Notes under the pieces: model-generated
Database searches by the model: none
Told to the model about the DNA's origin: nothing
Seen by the model: only the letters and a program-made list of their open reading frames with translations
Position numbers and translations under genes: made by a program
Shown: piece by piece, positions 9,251-17,590 of the stretch
Numbering within the stretch: position 1 is the first letter of the stretch
Layout: every line of letters begins with the position of its first letter
NCBI GenBank assembly: GCA_009731375.1
Contig: BJOX01000091.1
Location: 104,230 to 128,489 of the forward strand
Reading direction: 5' to 3'
Length of the DNA: 24,260 nt
Source: Paulinella micropora
Lineage: Eukaryota; Cercozoa; Imbricatea; Euglyphida

Positions 9251-10080
9251 AGATAATTTTAGTATATGAGTAGTACTATCGGAATGACTACCGTACCGGA
9301 CCGAAACATTAATATTGTGTTAAACTTTCTTCAAGTTTACACTTCCATTTTTAGTCCCGTTACTTCATTTTTCCGTTTATTTATCAACTGTCATAACTTG
9401 TAGTTGTTACGTTTTCTACTGCCGTTAACAGATCAATTTATTTCACTTTAACAGCTAGCATTTTAGAAAGGCTTGACTATTGCATGAGGCGCCTCATTTT
9501 TTTTCCCATATCTGAAAACTTTTATTCCTTTGACCGCTATTTCCGGTCTCCAGTCATACTTTATTTCCTTGGATCGTGTTTTCCGGTTGTCCACGCCCCA
9601 AGTAAAACGGTAAAAAGTCAGGTAGGTTTAAAAATTGTAATACTTAACATATTTTCCATTATTTTTCCACAGACTAACTTGAACAACTCCAACTGCTACA
9701 CAACACGTGTAGCACTTGAATACTATTCGTTAGTAGTTCTCAGAATTTGCATTGTTTCGCAAGGGACAAGTAGTCTGTCAAGTGTACTAAATAAACTGGA
9801 ATTGACCATCCCAGCGTCTTTTGGTACCTTCCCTGTTCTCGGAAGTATTTTGAGATCAAATGACAGCAGTGTGTGTATTCAATGAGGCGATGCCTGAATA
9901 AAATCTTTCTGTCTTGCCAAACCAAATTGACAAACTCCAAGATAGTATATTATTATATTAATAATAACTCAATATTAATTTAATAAACAGTTAGCCTGCA
10001 CTGTTAAGAGTTGATATAGTCATTTATTTTCACTTTGGCAGCCTAGGAGACAGAGACACTACTGTTGATGCGCGGCCGGA
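9251..10080. other. AT-rich unique region with weak 3'-end signals
   Basis: A 133-codon plus-strand frame (9484-9885) is hydrophobic and AT-rich, contains an acceptor-like TTTCCACAG near 9672 and shows no family signature. AATAAA occurs at about 9897 within TGAGGCGATGCCTGAATAAAAT. That string recurs on the minus strand at about 14412-14434. A palindrome TGAGGCGCCTCA lies at 9484-9495. This may be a gene's last exon and untranslated region, but I cannot support a product. Confidence 0.35.
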
Positions 10081-10084
10081 TGGG

Positions 10085-10104
10085 ATGAGGGGGGGGGGGG
10101 GGGG
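10085..10104. other. Poly-G edge of an assembly gap
   Basis: A G homopolymer runs directly into the 184-base N gap (10105-10288). Homopolymer at a gap edge is suspect as a read or gap-filling artefact. Confidence 0.7.
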
Positions 10105-10288
10105 NNNNNNNNNNNNNNNNNNNNNNNNNNNNNNNNNNNNNNNNNNNNNNNNNNNNNNNNNNNNNNNNNNNNNNNNNNNNNNNNNNNNNNNNNNNNNNNN
10201 NNNNNNNNNNNNNNNNNNNNNNNNNNNNNNNNNNNNNNNNNNNNNNNNNNNNNNNNNNNNNNNNNNNNNNNNNNNNNNNNNNNNNNNN

Positions 10289-10553
10289 CAGAAGAAGAAG
10301 AAGAAGAAGAAGAAGAAGAAGAAGAAGAAGAAGAAGAAGAAGAAGAAGAAGAAGAAGAAGAAGAAGAAGAAGAAGAAGAAGAAGAAGAAGAAGAAGAAGA
10401 AGAAGAAGAAGAAGAAGAAGCCCAGAAAAATCAAGAAGAAGCCAAGAAGAAGAAGAAGAAGAAGAAGAAGAAGAAGAAGAAGAAGAAGAAGAAGAAGAAG
10501 AAGAAGAAGAAGAAGAAGAAGAAGAAGAAGAAGAAGAAGAAGAAGAAGAAGAA

Positions 10554-10584
<31 letters not shown>

Positions 10585-10745
10585 AAGGAGGAGGAGGAGG
10601 AGGAGGAGGAGGAGGAGGAGGAGGAGCAGCAGCATGAAGTAGTAGTAGTAGTAGTAGTAGTAGCAGTAGTAGTAGTAATAGTAGTAGTAGTTGTAGTAGT
10701 ACTAGTAGTAGTAATAATAATAGTAGTAGTAGTACTAGTAGTAGT

Positions 10746-10796
<51 letters not shown>

Positions 10797-10920
10797 AAGA
10801 AGAAGAAGAAGAAGAAGAAGAAGAAGAAGAAGAAGAAGAAGAAGAAGAAGAAGAAGAAGAAGAAGAAGAAGAAGAAGAAGAAGAACATACATACATACAT
10901 ACAAATATACATATATGTAT
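10289..10920. repeat. (GAA)n, (GGA)n, (GTA)n, (GAA)n, (CATA)n microsatellites
   Basis: Trinucleotide arrays follow the gap: GAA/AAG to about 10585 (with a short CCCAGAAAAATC interruption near 10420), GGA to 10625, GTA and variants to 10795, GAA to 10884, then CATA units. There are no genes; the frames are homopolymeric translations. Confidence 0.95.
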
Positions 10921-10930
10921 GCATACATAT

Positions 10931-11127
10931 ATAGCGGCGGGGCGTGCTGTCCGGGGAGTGCGCGCCTGGTCTGGCGACAGGGCAGGGAAGCCCCCCCCGG
11001 CGCCATGTGCACGCACTGCCACCCTTCCTCGTGCAGCCCGCGGGTCCCAGGGGGGGGGGAGCAGTCCGCCGACCGCCCCCTCTCCCAACCCCAGCGTCGT
11101 ACGCCGCGTGCGCGCCCAGCCCCGCGC
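10931..11127. other. GC-rich island ending at a gap, possibly foreign
   Basis: About 200 bp of strongly GC-rich sequence (CGGCGGGGCG, CCCCCCCCGGCGCC, GTGCGCGCCC) lies between simple repeats and an 85-base N gap. Its composition is unlike anything else in the window except the last 400 bases. All frames are open because of high GC, so no gene is claimed. Confidence 0.5.
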
Positions 11128-11212
11128 NNNNNNNNNNNNNNNNNNNNNNNNNNNNNNNNNNNNNNNNNNNNNNNNNNNNNNNNNNNNNNNNNNNNNNNNN
11201 NNNNNNNNNNNN

Positions 11213-11812
11213 AAGAAGAAGAAGAAGAAGAAGAAGAAGAAGAAGAAGAAGAAGAAGAAGAAGAAGAAGAAGAAGAAGAAGAAGAAGAAGAAGAAGAAGA
11301 AGAAGAAGAAGAAGAAGAAGAAGAAGAAGAAGAAGAAGAAGAAGAAGAAGAAGAAGCTTAAGTTATTAGTTGTAGTTGTAGTAATAGTAGTACATACATA
11401 CGTGCATACAAGGTCATACATACACACATGCATACATGCATGCATACATGCATGCATACATACATACATACATGAATGTATGTACATACATACATACATA
11501 CATACGTATGCTGTACTAAACGTACACATGTAGATATGAATGTATGTATGTATGTACACTATGTATGTATGTATGTATGTATAACGTATGTATGTATCTA
11601 TGTATGTATGTTATGTATGTATTTATGTATGCATGCATGCATGCATGCATGCATGTATGTATGTATGTACATATGTATGTATGTACATTGTATGTATGTA
11701 TGTATGTATGTATGAGACTTGTATGTATGTATGTATGTATGTATGTATGTATGTGTATGCGTGTATACATGTATGCATGCATGTATGTATGCATGCATTG
11801 CCATGCATGCAT
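11213..11812. repeat. (GAA)n then (CATA)n/(GTAT)n microsatellites
   Basis: GAA array 11213-11355, a short GTA tract, then CATA units (11390-11510) and GTAT/GCAT units (11535-11812). The CATA and GTAT blocks are complementary to each other, so the region can fold into a large imperfect hairpin. Confidence 0.95.
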
Positions 11813-12163
11813 GTCGTGTGTTTCTGTTTGTTTTGAGGCTCTTGCAGCTCAACTGAAGTTGGATGGCCTAAATAGACATGGCGAAGAAAGGCCATCAGTC
11901 GAGACATTTACAGCAGAAGATAATACCACTGTAGATGAACTCACTCACACATATGTAACTCCTAGGCGTTGAAAGGGACAAACCAGCGAAGGTTACATTA
12001 TCCTATACAATGATTGAATTGTACTTGCCTCGTTTACAATAGTCCCTTCGTATTATCTTCTGCTGTAAATGTCTCGACTGATGGCCTTTCTTCGCCATGT
12101 CTATTTAGGCCATCCAACTTCAGTTGAGCTGCAGGAGCCTCAGAACAAACAGAAACACACGAC
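11813..12163. repeat. Long near-perfect hairpin (114-bp arms, 123-bp loop)
   Basis: The left arm 11813-11926 and right arm 12050-12163 are reverse complements with about two mismatches and no length difference. The arms begin GTCGTGTGTTTCTG and end before ATAATAC. The high identity implies recent formation or selection. No transposase and no clear target duplication were found. A frame runs through the left arm (about 30 codons, GLNRHGEERPSVETF), but the arm is equally likely non-coding. Candidates are a foldback/MITE element or a hairpin RNA source. Confidence 0.85.
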
Positions 12164-12476
12164 AAACTGACGGCCTCAGCAGCAACAATCCATCAAAGCG
12201 CCAAAATCACCGTATTTTACGTGAAGTCTGTGAAGTTTTTTGAATTCTCGTCTTGCCAAATTCAACTAGTACTTGTAGTAGTGCGTTGTACGTGTGTCTG
12301 TAGATGTGGCTGAGCTTCGAGGCTGTGATTTTTTTTGCTTTCACTGTTGTATATCTGTATATATATATAGCCTAGATAGCTGGCCATAGGCCTCCATGAC
12401 TTACAATTAATATTATAGTGTACATACTATGCACATTTACATACATATACATGTAGATAAACCCCGTTTCTCTAGC
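12164..12476. other. Upstream region of the acidic-protein locus
   Basis: AT-rich unique sequence with TATATATATAG at about 12358-12369, roughly 110 bases before the first candidate ATG at 12477. It could hold the promoter, but nothing specific can be proved. Confidence 0.35.
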
Positions 12477-12957
12477 ATGGATACGCCGTCCGACTCCGAT
12501 TTCGACTTACTATGATGAAGTGGCACAAGACTTGTTTTCTGAGGAGATGGAGAGTATGAAGAAGCTAGAACAGGAGCGGGCAATAGAAAAGAACGGTGAA
12601 GCAAAGGAGGAGGATGAAGAAACAGAGAACCAGGAGGATAAGAATATCGATGTTCAGAAGGATGAGGAGGTTGAGGAGGAGGATGAGGAGGAGGGTGATG
12701 AGGAGGAGGAGGAGGAGCGGGAGGAGCCAGGGTCGGAACGCAAGGAAGAAAAGCTGCGCAAAGTAGATGATTTTATCCTCGACACTGCCATAGTTGCTGC
12801 TGCGCTTGGAACGAATGGAAGGCTTGGATATTGGTCGCTAAGCGAATTATCCGATAAGGATTTCGAAAAAGGCGAAATCTGTGCAGAACGATGTTGCAGG
12901 ATCAACAAACCTAAAGTTGGTCAAGCACCTCAGCGTATGAAGACACTGGAAGCATGA
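12477..12957 (+). CDS. Hypothetical acidic protein, first part of a three-frame locus
   Basis: An ATG at 12477 opens MDTPSDSDFDLL and stops. The +1 frame then runs YDEVAQDLFSEEMES to 12957 with no ATG at its head; the usual listing begins at the GTG at 12520. A single-base change would join the two naturally. The product has a Glu/Asp-rich low-complexity region at about residues 25-75, then a more globular C-terminal part with FILDTAIVAAALG and GYWSLSELSDKDFEKG. The next long frame (12989) is again shifted +1. A disrupted gene, sequencing indels or unrecognised tiny introns are all possible. I do not recognise the family; a transposon-derived nuclear protein is a guess. Confidence 0.5.
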
Positions 12958-12988
12958 ATTCTTTCTTGCGCAAAAGGTATGCCTGCGC

Positions 12989-13777
12989 ATGCAGATGCAA
13001 GGTAAGACGAAGAAGAAATCTCATGGTTGGAGAATAGCAGAATTTTTGCTTGTTAAGGGAAGTGAATCAATGCTAATCTTACGTGTTTGCTTTTACAACG
13101 AGAAGGAGGAAAAAAAGTTTTGGGGTATTCCTGACATTATGTCACATGTCGCTAGCACAGGCAAGAGCACATTGAAACAGCTTGAAAACGCAAGGTCTTT
13201 GGCTGCAGACTGGATGAAAGCTGAAGATTTTGATAGCTCAGCATGGAGACTGACTCTGACTGCAGAAGCAAAGGATGAGAACATAGAAGGTAACACAGGC
13301 GAAAGCGATGTAGATGCATCCAATCCTACGCAGCAAAAAGAAGCACCGCGCTTGAGACGCAACAACTACAGGAGACTGAAAAGAGAGAAGTGCGAACAAG
13401 GCTTGAGAGGTTTAAGAGGTGAAACTGGAGAAAGGGGAGAAAAGGGAGAAAGGGAGAAGCAGGTCCCAGGTCGGCCAGGTCAGTCTGGATCTAAGATGTG
13501 GGTAAATGCATTGGAACGACAGAATGAGCGCTATCATACTATTGCATCGCTCGCAATCACGAAAGCAGCAGAAGTATCTCTAGCGTATGCACCAAATCAT
13601 GCAGCCAATTTATCTCAACCTGTCAAAAAACAAAAAACCGATAGTGCTGTTCTAGCTGACACAATTGCACTGACTTTCTTGCGGACCAAAAAGCTTCCAA
13701 ATCCGAATAGTTCTGAAACAATATCTCGTGAAGACATTCTTCAGTCGCTCTTGGCCTTGAAGTGCCTCACAACTTAA
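12989..13777 (+). CDS. Hypothetical protein with a short collagen-like patch
   Basis: This 262-residue frame from MQMQGKTKKKSHGW is open back to about 12938 (HWKHEFFLAQKVCLR). The ATG may therefore not be the real start, and an AAG|GTAAGA donor-like site overlaps residue 4-5. The N-terminal third has mixed composition (FWGIPDIMSHVASTGKS). Residues ~135-165 contain six consecutive Gly-X-Y triplets (GLRGLRGETGERGEKGER) and three more after a break, flanked by basic residues. The C-terminal third is helical in character and ends DILQSLLALKCLTT. The frame continues after TAA for another 37 codons. The collagen patch is far too short for a fibrillar collagen. Function unknown. Confidence 0.6.
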   Translation: MQMQGKTKKKSHGWRIAEFLLVKGSESMLILRVCFYNEKEEKKFWGIPDIMSHVASTGKSTLKQLENARSLAADWMKAEDFDSSAWRLTLTAEAKDENIEGNTGESDVDASNPTQQKEAPRLRRNNYRRLKREKCEQGLRGLRGETGERGEKGEREKQVPGRPGQSGSKMWVNALERQNERYHTIASLAITKAAEVSLAYAPNHAANLSQPVKKQKTDSAVLADTIALTFLRTKKLPNPNSSETISREDILQSLLALKCLTT

Positions 13778-13891
13778 ATGATAAGTCAAAAAACTCAGCT
13801 AGAGCTTACTTGGTTGAAGGAGGAAAACAGCGTTGATCCACTCCGTGATTGTGCTAGTGTGATAGCTAAGCTTGTGCCAGGGAGGCTGTAA
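13778..13891 (+). CDS. In-frame continuation after the TAA of the preceding frame
   Basis: Directly after the TAA at 13775-13777 the same frame restarts with ATG and reads MISQKTQLELTWLKEENS for 37 codons to a TAA. It could be a separate tiny frame, the remainder of the protein beyond a nonsense change, or chance. Confidence 0.25.
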   Translation: MISQKTQLELTWLKEENSVDPLRDCASVIAKLVPGRL

Positions 13892-13937
13892 AAGCTGTCA
13901 TCTAAATCACTAATATTAAGATTCTAGTCACATGCTA

Positions 13938-13939
13938 AT

Positions 13940-13987
<48 letters not shown>

Positions 13988-13988
13988 A

Positions 13989-14059
<71 letters not shown>

Positions 14060-14115
14060 TACTACTATACTACTATACTACTATACTACTATACCACTAT
14101 ACTACTATATTACTA

Positions 14116-14186
<71 letters not shown>
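13938..14186. repeat. (ACT)n microsatellite with ATACT block
   Basis: An ACT trinucleotide array with an internal run of ACTACTAT units at about 14058-14116. It lies about 50 bp downstream of the last frame of the acidic-protein locus. Confidence 0.95.
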
Positions 14187-14947
14187 AGTAACTTAATAAT
14201 AAGCACTACTAGAGTACTACTCAGCGGTGACTACTGTTCCGACTACCGGTACTGATAGTTAGTAGCACTGATACGTCTGAGTCTGTATTTTCAACGCATT
14301 GACTAGAAATTTAGTTTTATTTGCTGAAATATAATTAAAATCAAAAATTTTCTTTTGGAACAGTTCGGTCCATGAGTTTTGCAATTTGGCCACCAAATGA
14401 CACAGATTATTTTAATCAGGCATCGCCTCATTTGAATGCCGGTTGGTAATTTCCTCACAGGAGGGTAGTCAAGACTTAAAATTTGAATTTCCCTATTTTT
14501 CGGAAGAGTCACACTTTGTGTGTGCTGTCGACAGCTCGAATTGGGGAACACCTACCTGCTTCTGGAAACACCAACAGCGAGCAAGCTCAAGCTCTGCCAT
14601 TATTAATACCCCCACACAGGACAGCTAGTTCACCTGTTTTTGAGTGGCCGGTCATGGTGACAGTTGTTCATGTTCACCACACGCAGAGAGGCGACTTGTA
14701 TCATGTATTCAAATCTTGTTCAAGTCTGTTCACGTCTGTTCAAGTCCCTTGCATACATAGCACAGTCCCTCAAGCAAGCCCCATCGAGTAGCAACCAACC
14801 TTAAAGATCTCCTTTGCAAATCAAGTTCCAGACCTGTTTGCTACATCGTGGGTCTTCTACGTTCAGGTGTGACGAAATGAGCCTTCCAGCCTCATTCAAG
14901 TTTCCTCGCCCCAATTACGACCTGGTCAGTCAGGAAGTCTATTAATC
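14187..14947. other. Unique region with no confident gene
   Basis: Short frames overlap at 14443-14791 without family signatures. The minus strand at 14412-14440 carries TGAGGCGATGCCTGATTAAAAT, nearly the same as the string at about 9884-9905. A local GTCTGTTCA duplication occurs near 14725-14740. Confidence 0.4.
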
Positions 14948-14950
14948 TAG

Positions 14951-15106
14951 TACCACCGAGAGGAATGCCTCAACATCTCTCGTACGCTGCGCACCAACCT
15001 CAAGGTCCCCTTCATAGATACATACAGAAAGGCACTCAAGGACGGCTCGGCCAAGAAGCTCTCGCGCCAGACGGACGGAATCAGCCGCGCCCACTCGAGT
15101 CATTAA
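14951..15106 (+). other. Weak exon candidate
   Basis: After an acceptor-like AATCTAG, a 51-codon frame opens with YHREECLNISRTLRTNLK and contains DTYRKALKDGSAKKLSRQTDG before a TAA. Composition is protein-like, but an alternative frame is also open and no homologue is recognised. Confidence 0.25.
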
Positions 15107-15385
15107 GATCGTACTAATGACTTTAAATAAGGCCTCGGCCCCGTCTTAGCGAAAGCAGTAAAGGACTCGTGACTGCCTTCTCAATCTTGAGGATGAGCCT
15201 TTTCCGAGTCCCCATTCAGCCCCTTGAGCAGATGCTGGATTATTGGTTCGACCCATCCACTTTCCACTACCACTTTCTTTACTTGAAGACTCGCGACACT
15301 ACCCGTTTGAGAACGGGAGACCTCACAATTTACGTTCTATACTGGATCGTACGTTGGCACCCAAGCCTGCAATGAGTTTGAAATT

Positions 15386-15540
15386 ATGTAAATAAACGAA
15401 GTGACCTCTCTACTATTTACTTGTATTTCACCTGCTCACTCAGAGTCAGGACTCAAAGCAGCCATAGTGTTCTTATTAAGAGTTCGTTGTATCTGCCTAC
15501 TTGAAGAGTTGTATACAAACTCACATCAGACTTCTTAGCA
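15386..15540 (+). repeat. Poly(A)-site repeat, copy 2
   Basis: A diverged direct copy of 5541-5725 with the same ordered blocks, including GTAAATAAACGAAGTGAC with an AATAAA hexamer, TGTATTTCACCTGCT, GCAGCCATAGTG and AAGAGTTCGTTGTAT. It may mark the 3' end of a gene lying upstream (about 14950-15380). Confidence 0.55.
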
Positions 15541-16343
15541 ATGTAACTTTACTAGGTTGCCGGGGGAGTGGTTCCCATTCTGTACTTCAGACACTTGGTC
15601 TTTATTTAGGCAGAAGGAAACTGAAGCAGACACTGACTGGCTCAGTCAAATTAAACTAACTACCCACCTACACTTAAATAAAGGACTGAAATACAACTGA
15701 GTATAAAAGGTAAAGCAATCATCAGTCCTATGAAGGAACTGACTGCCACCAGTACCAGAACTATTATTAATAATAACTATGTAAAACATGTATAGGCCGA
15801 TATGACTAAATACTATATTAATAAATTTGTCCATTGCTCCCCCTATTTAGGAATAGCGGCCGATATGAGCCAACATAGTAAGTGTCATAAAGCCAGACAA
15901 CAGCCAAACAAGTTAATTAACAAAATATGTTCACAACTCAAACAGCAACACCTTAAACACAACGTTAAGCAATAAGCACATCAACATCATTATCAATATC
16001 GCATACTATGCAATCCACACCATTCTCACCGCCGGAAAATGACCAACACGCAATATGAACTTCAGATACAGATGATATATGTATATGTGAGGCAACGTCA
16101 AATAGATTAATGTATGTTCAACAGTGTCACGAACACAACCAAGTAAATGGACGAGATGCTGACAAGCACAACAAACAAACTAGTAGAAAATATAACGAAA
16201 TAAGCAAGTGAGCTATCCTACGTCTCCAGTGGAGTTCGGGCCGCAATATAGCAACACATAAGCACAACAAACAAACTTCCTCACATTGGCGTATGTTCAT
16301 TTCCAACTGCTGGTGTGGGATTTACGCAGACAGGGGTCAGGTA
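15541..16343. other. AT-rich unique spacer
   Basis: No gene recognised. A TATAAAAGG with an adjacent CATCAGTCCT block near 15700-15735 resembles part of the 7606-7779 centre. AACAAACAAACTTCCT-type repeats occur near 16165-16280. Confidence 0.4.
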
Positions 16344-16550
16344 TTACTGTGGACATTCAAGTGGCAAACTATCCAACTTTGATCTCATCGTTCTTCATCA
16401 ATCTAAGTGATACTACAAATCTAAAGCCAGCATTGAAAAGCGTAGGACAAGAGCTTTCCAACGGGTGCGCTGCATTTCCGTATATCAAATATTGATTGAG
16501 AAAGATGAGGTCAAAGTTTGAATGTTTTGCCACTTGAATGTCCACAGTAA
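16344..16550. mobile_element. Hairpin MITE with TA flanks
   Basis: Inverted arms TTACTGTGGACATTCAAGTG at 16344-16389 and 16505-16550, flanked by TA on both sides (16342-16343 and 16551-16552). Arms are about 46 bp with a loop of about 115 bp. There is no coding capacity. The tips share TTACTG and GACATTCAAG with the 5064-5325 element, suggesting the same mobilising transposase family. Confidence 0.72.
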
Positions 16551-16772
16551 TATCAATCTATATGCACGAATATAGACGTTCAACATGAAATATTTGGTAA
16601 TGTGATTGACATTGATGCACCGTACGCTGTACATATTTCCATACTATGGCAATATATGTGTTTGAGTTACTCATATTCAACGTGATGTGTTTGCATGTGC
16701 GAATATACAAGTCCTACCTTCACACCGTCTGCGGTATCGACTCCTGCGAAGACAACTCAAAAGTCAGAAAGG

Positions 16773-16797
16773 CCTATCTATCTATCTGTCTGTCTGC

Positions 16798-16846
<49 letters not shown>
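16773..16846. repeat. (ATCT)n microsatellite, 5' flank of the retrotransposon
   Basis: An ATCT array with GTCT variants. The retrotransposon coding frame happens to stay open through it, but the SIYLSIYL translation is repeat sequence and not part of the protein. Confidence 0.93.
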
Positions 16847-17584
16847 CTCCTCGAAAAGAAGAGCCCAAAAGCGCACGTCCATCCGGACTACAAGTCGCAA
16901 CCCGGCATTATCAACCTGGATTCCACCCACTGTGTTGACGCCGAGACATACTCCCATGTCGTCCATCGGACAAGAAGTGCCCCGAAAGAACCAACCGAAA
17001 GAAGAAAACGCCTGGTATTGCCATCAACACCAAGCGAATGGAAAGGCATTGAAGAAGAACTCCAATCCGCACTCCCTCTCATCCTCCCCTCCTCTCTCAT
17101 CAAATGCCTGTCATGTGACGAAGCAGTAGCGAAATTTGAAAGATATCTCTACGACTTCATATCACAACGGGTACCTCAAACAAAAACACAAGAACAAACT
17201 CATGAGCGAAAAAACCGCCACGTAATCCGGCTCCAAACAGAACTCACGCAGAACCGACAACAAAAACTGATCCAAAAGAGACATCTGCGAGATCTCAAAA
17301 GGGCAGGTTCAATTCCAGCTGCTGTTGCAAAAAGCCTGCAAAAAACTTGGCGAGTATTATTGAAGACCGGTAACCGCCTCCGCCGTCGTCTCAAGGAAGC
17401 AACTTTAAGCTCCGCTCAACGACAAGCAAATACACGCTTCCGAACTGACCCTCATAAGTTTGCCAAAAATCTGTTTCATCCCCCCTCAACCCAAACCACT
17501 TCCTCCCTATCCAAAGAAAACTGTGACTCCTACTTTCCCAACCTATACAAAGACGCTAATCGTGAACAAACCTACGTGCCCTGA
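16847..17584 (+). pseudogene. Retrotransposon ORF, N-terminal part, cut by in-frame TGA
   Basis: This part reads from LLEKKSPKAHVH to a TGA at 17582-17584. It includes a TPSEWKGIEEEL motif region and a long basic, coiled segment rich in Arg/Lys/Gln (about 17190-17400) that could bind nucleic acid. It ends in the DPHKFAKNLF linker that normally leads into the reverse transcriptase. The polymerase frame continues in the same frame after the TGA (codons CCT, GAA, ATG). An apparent ATG at 16646 lies upstream of the microsatellite and is not the element's own. The single TGA makes this copy look recently inactivated, unless read-through occurs. Confidence 0.7.
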
Positions 17585-17590
17585 CCTGAA

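Noticed and set aside
15240-15262. tRNA or SINE B box (GGTTCGACCC)
   Set aside because: No matching A box or cloverleaf could be found upstream at the right distance.
16646-16846. Retrotransposon start at the ATG at 16646
   Set aside because: The frame from this ATG passes through the flanking ATCT microsatellite. The element itself begins after the array, so the upstream residues are chance.
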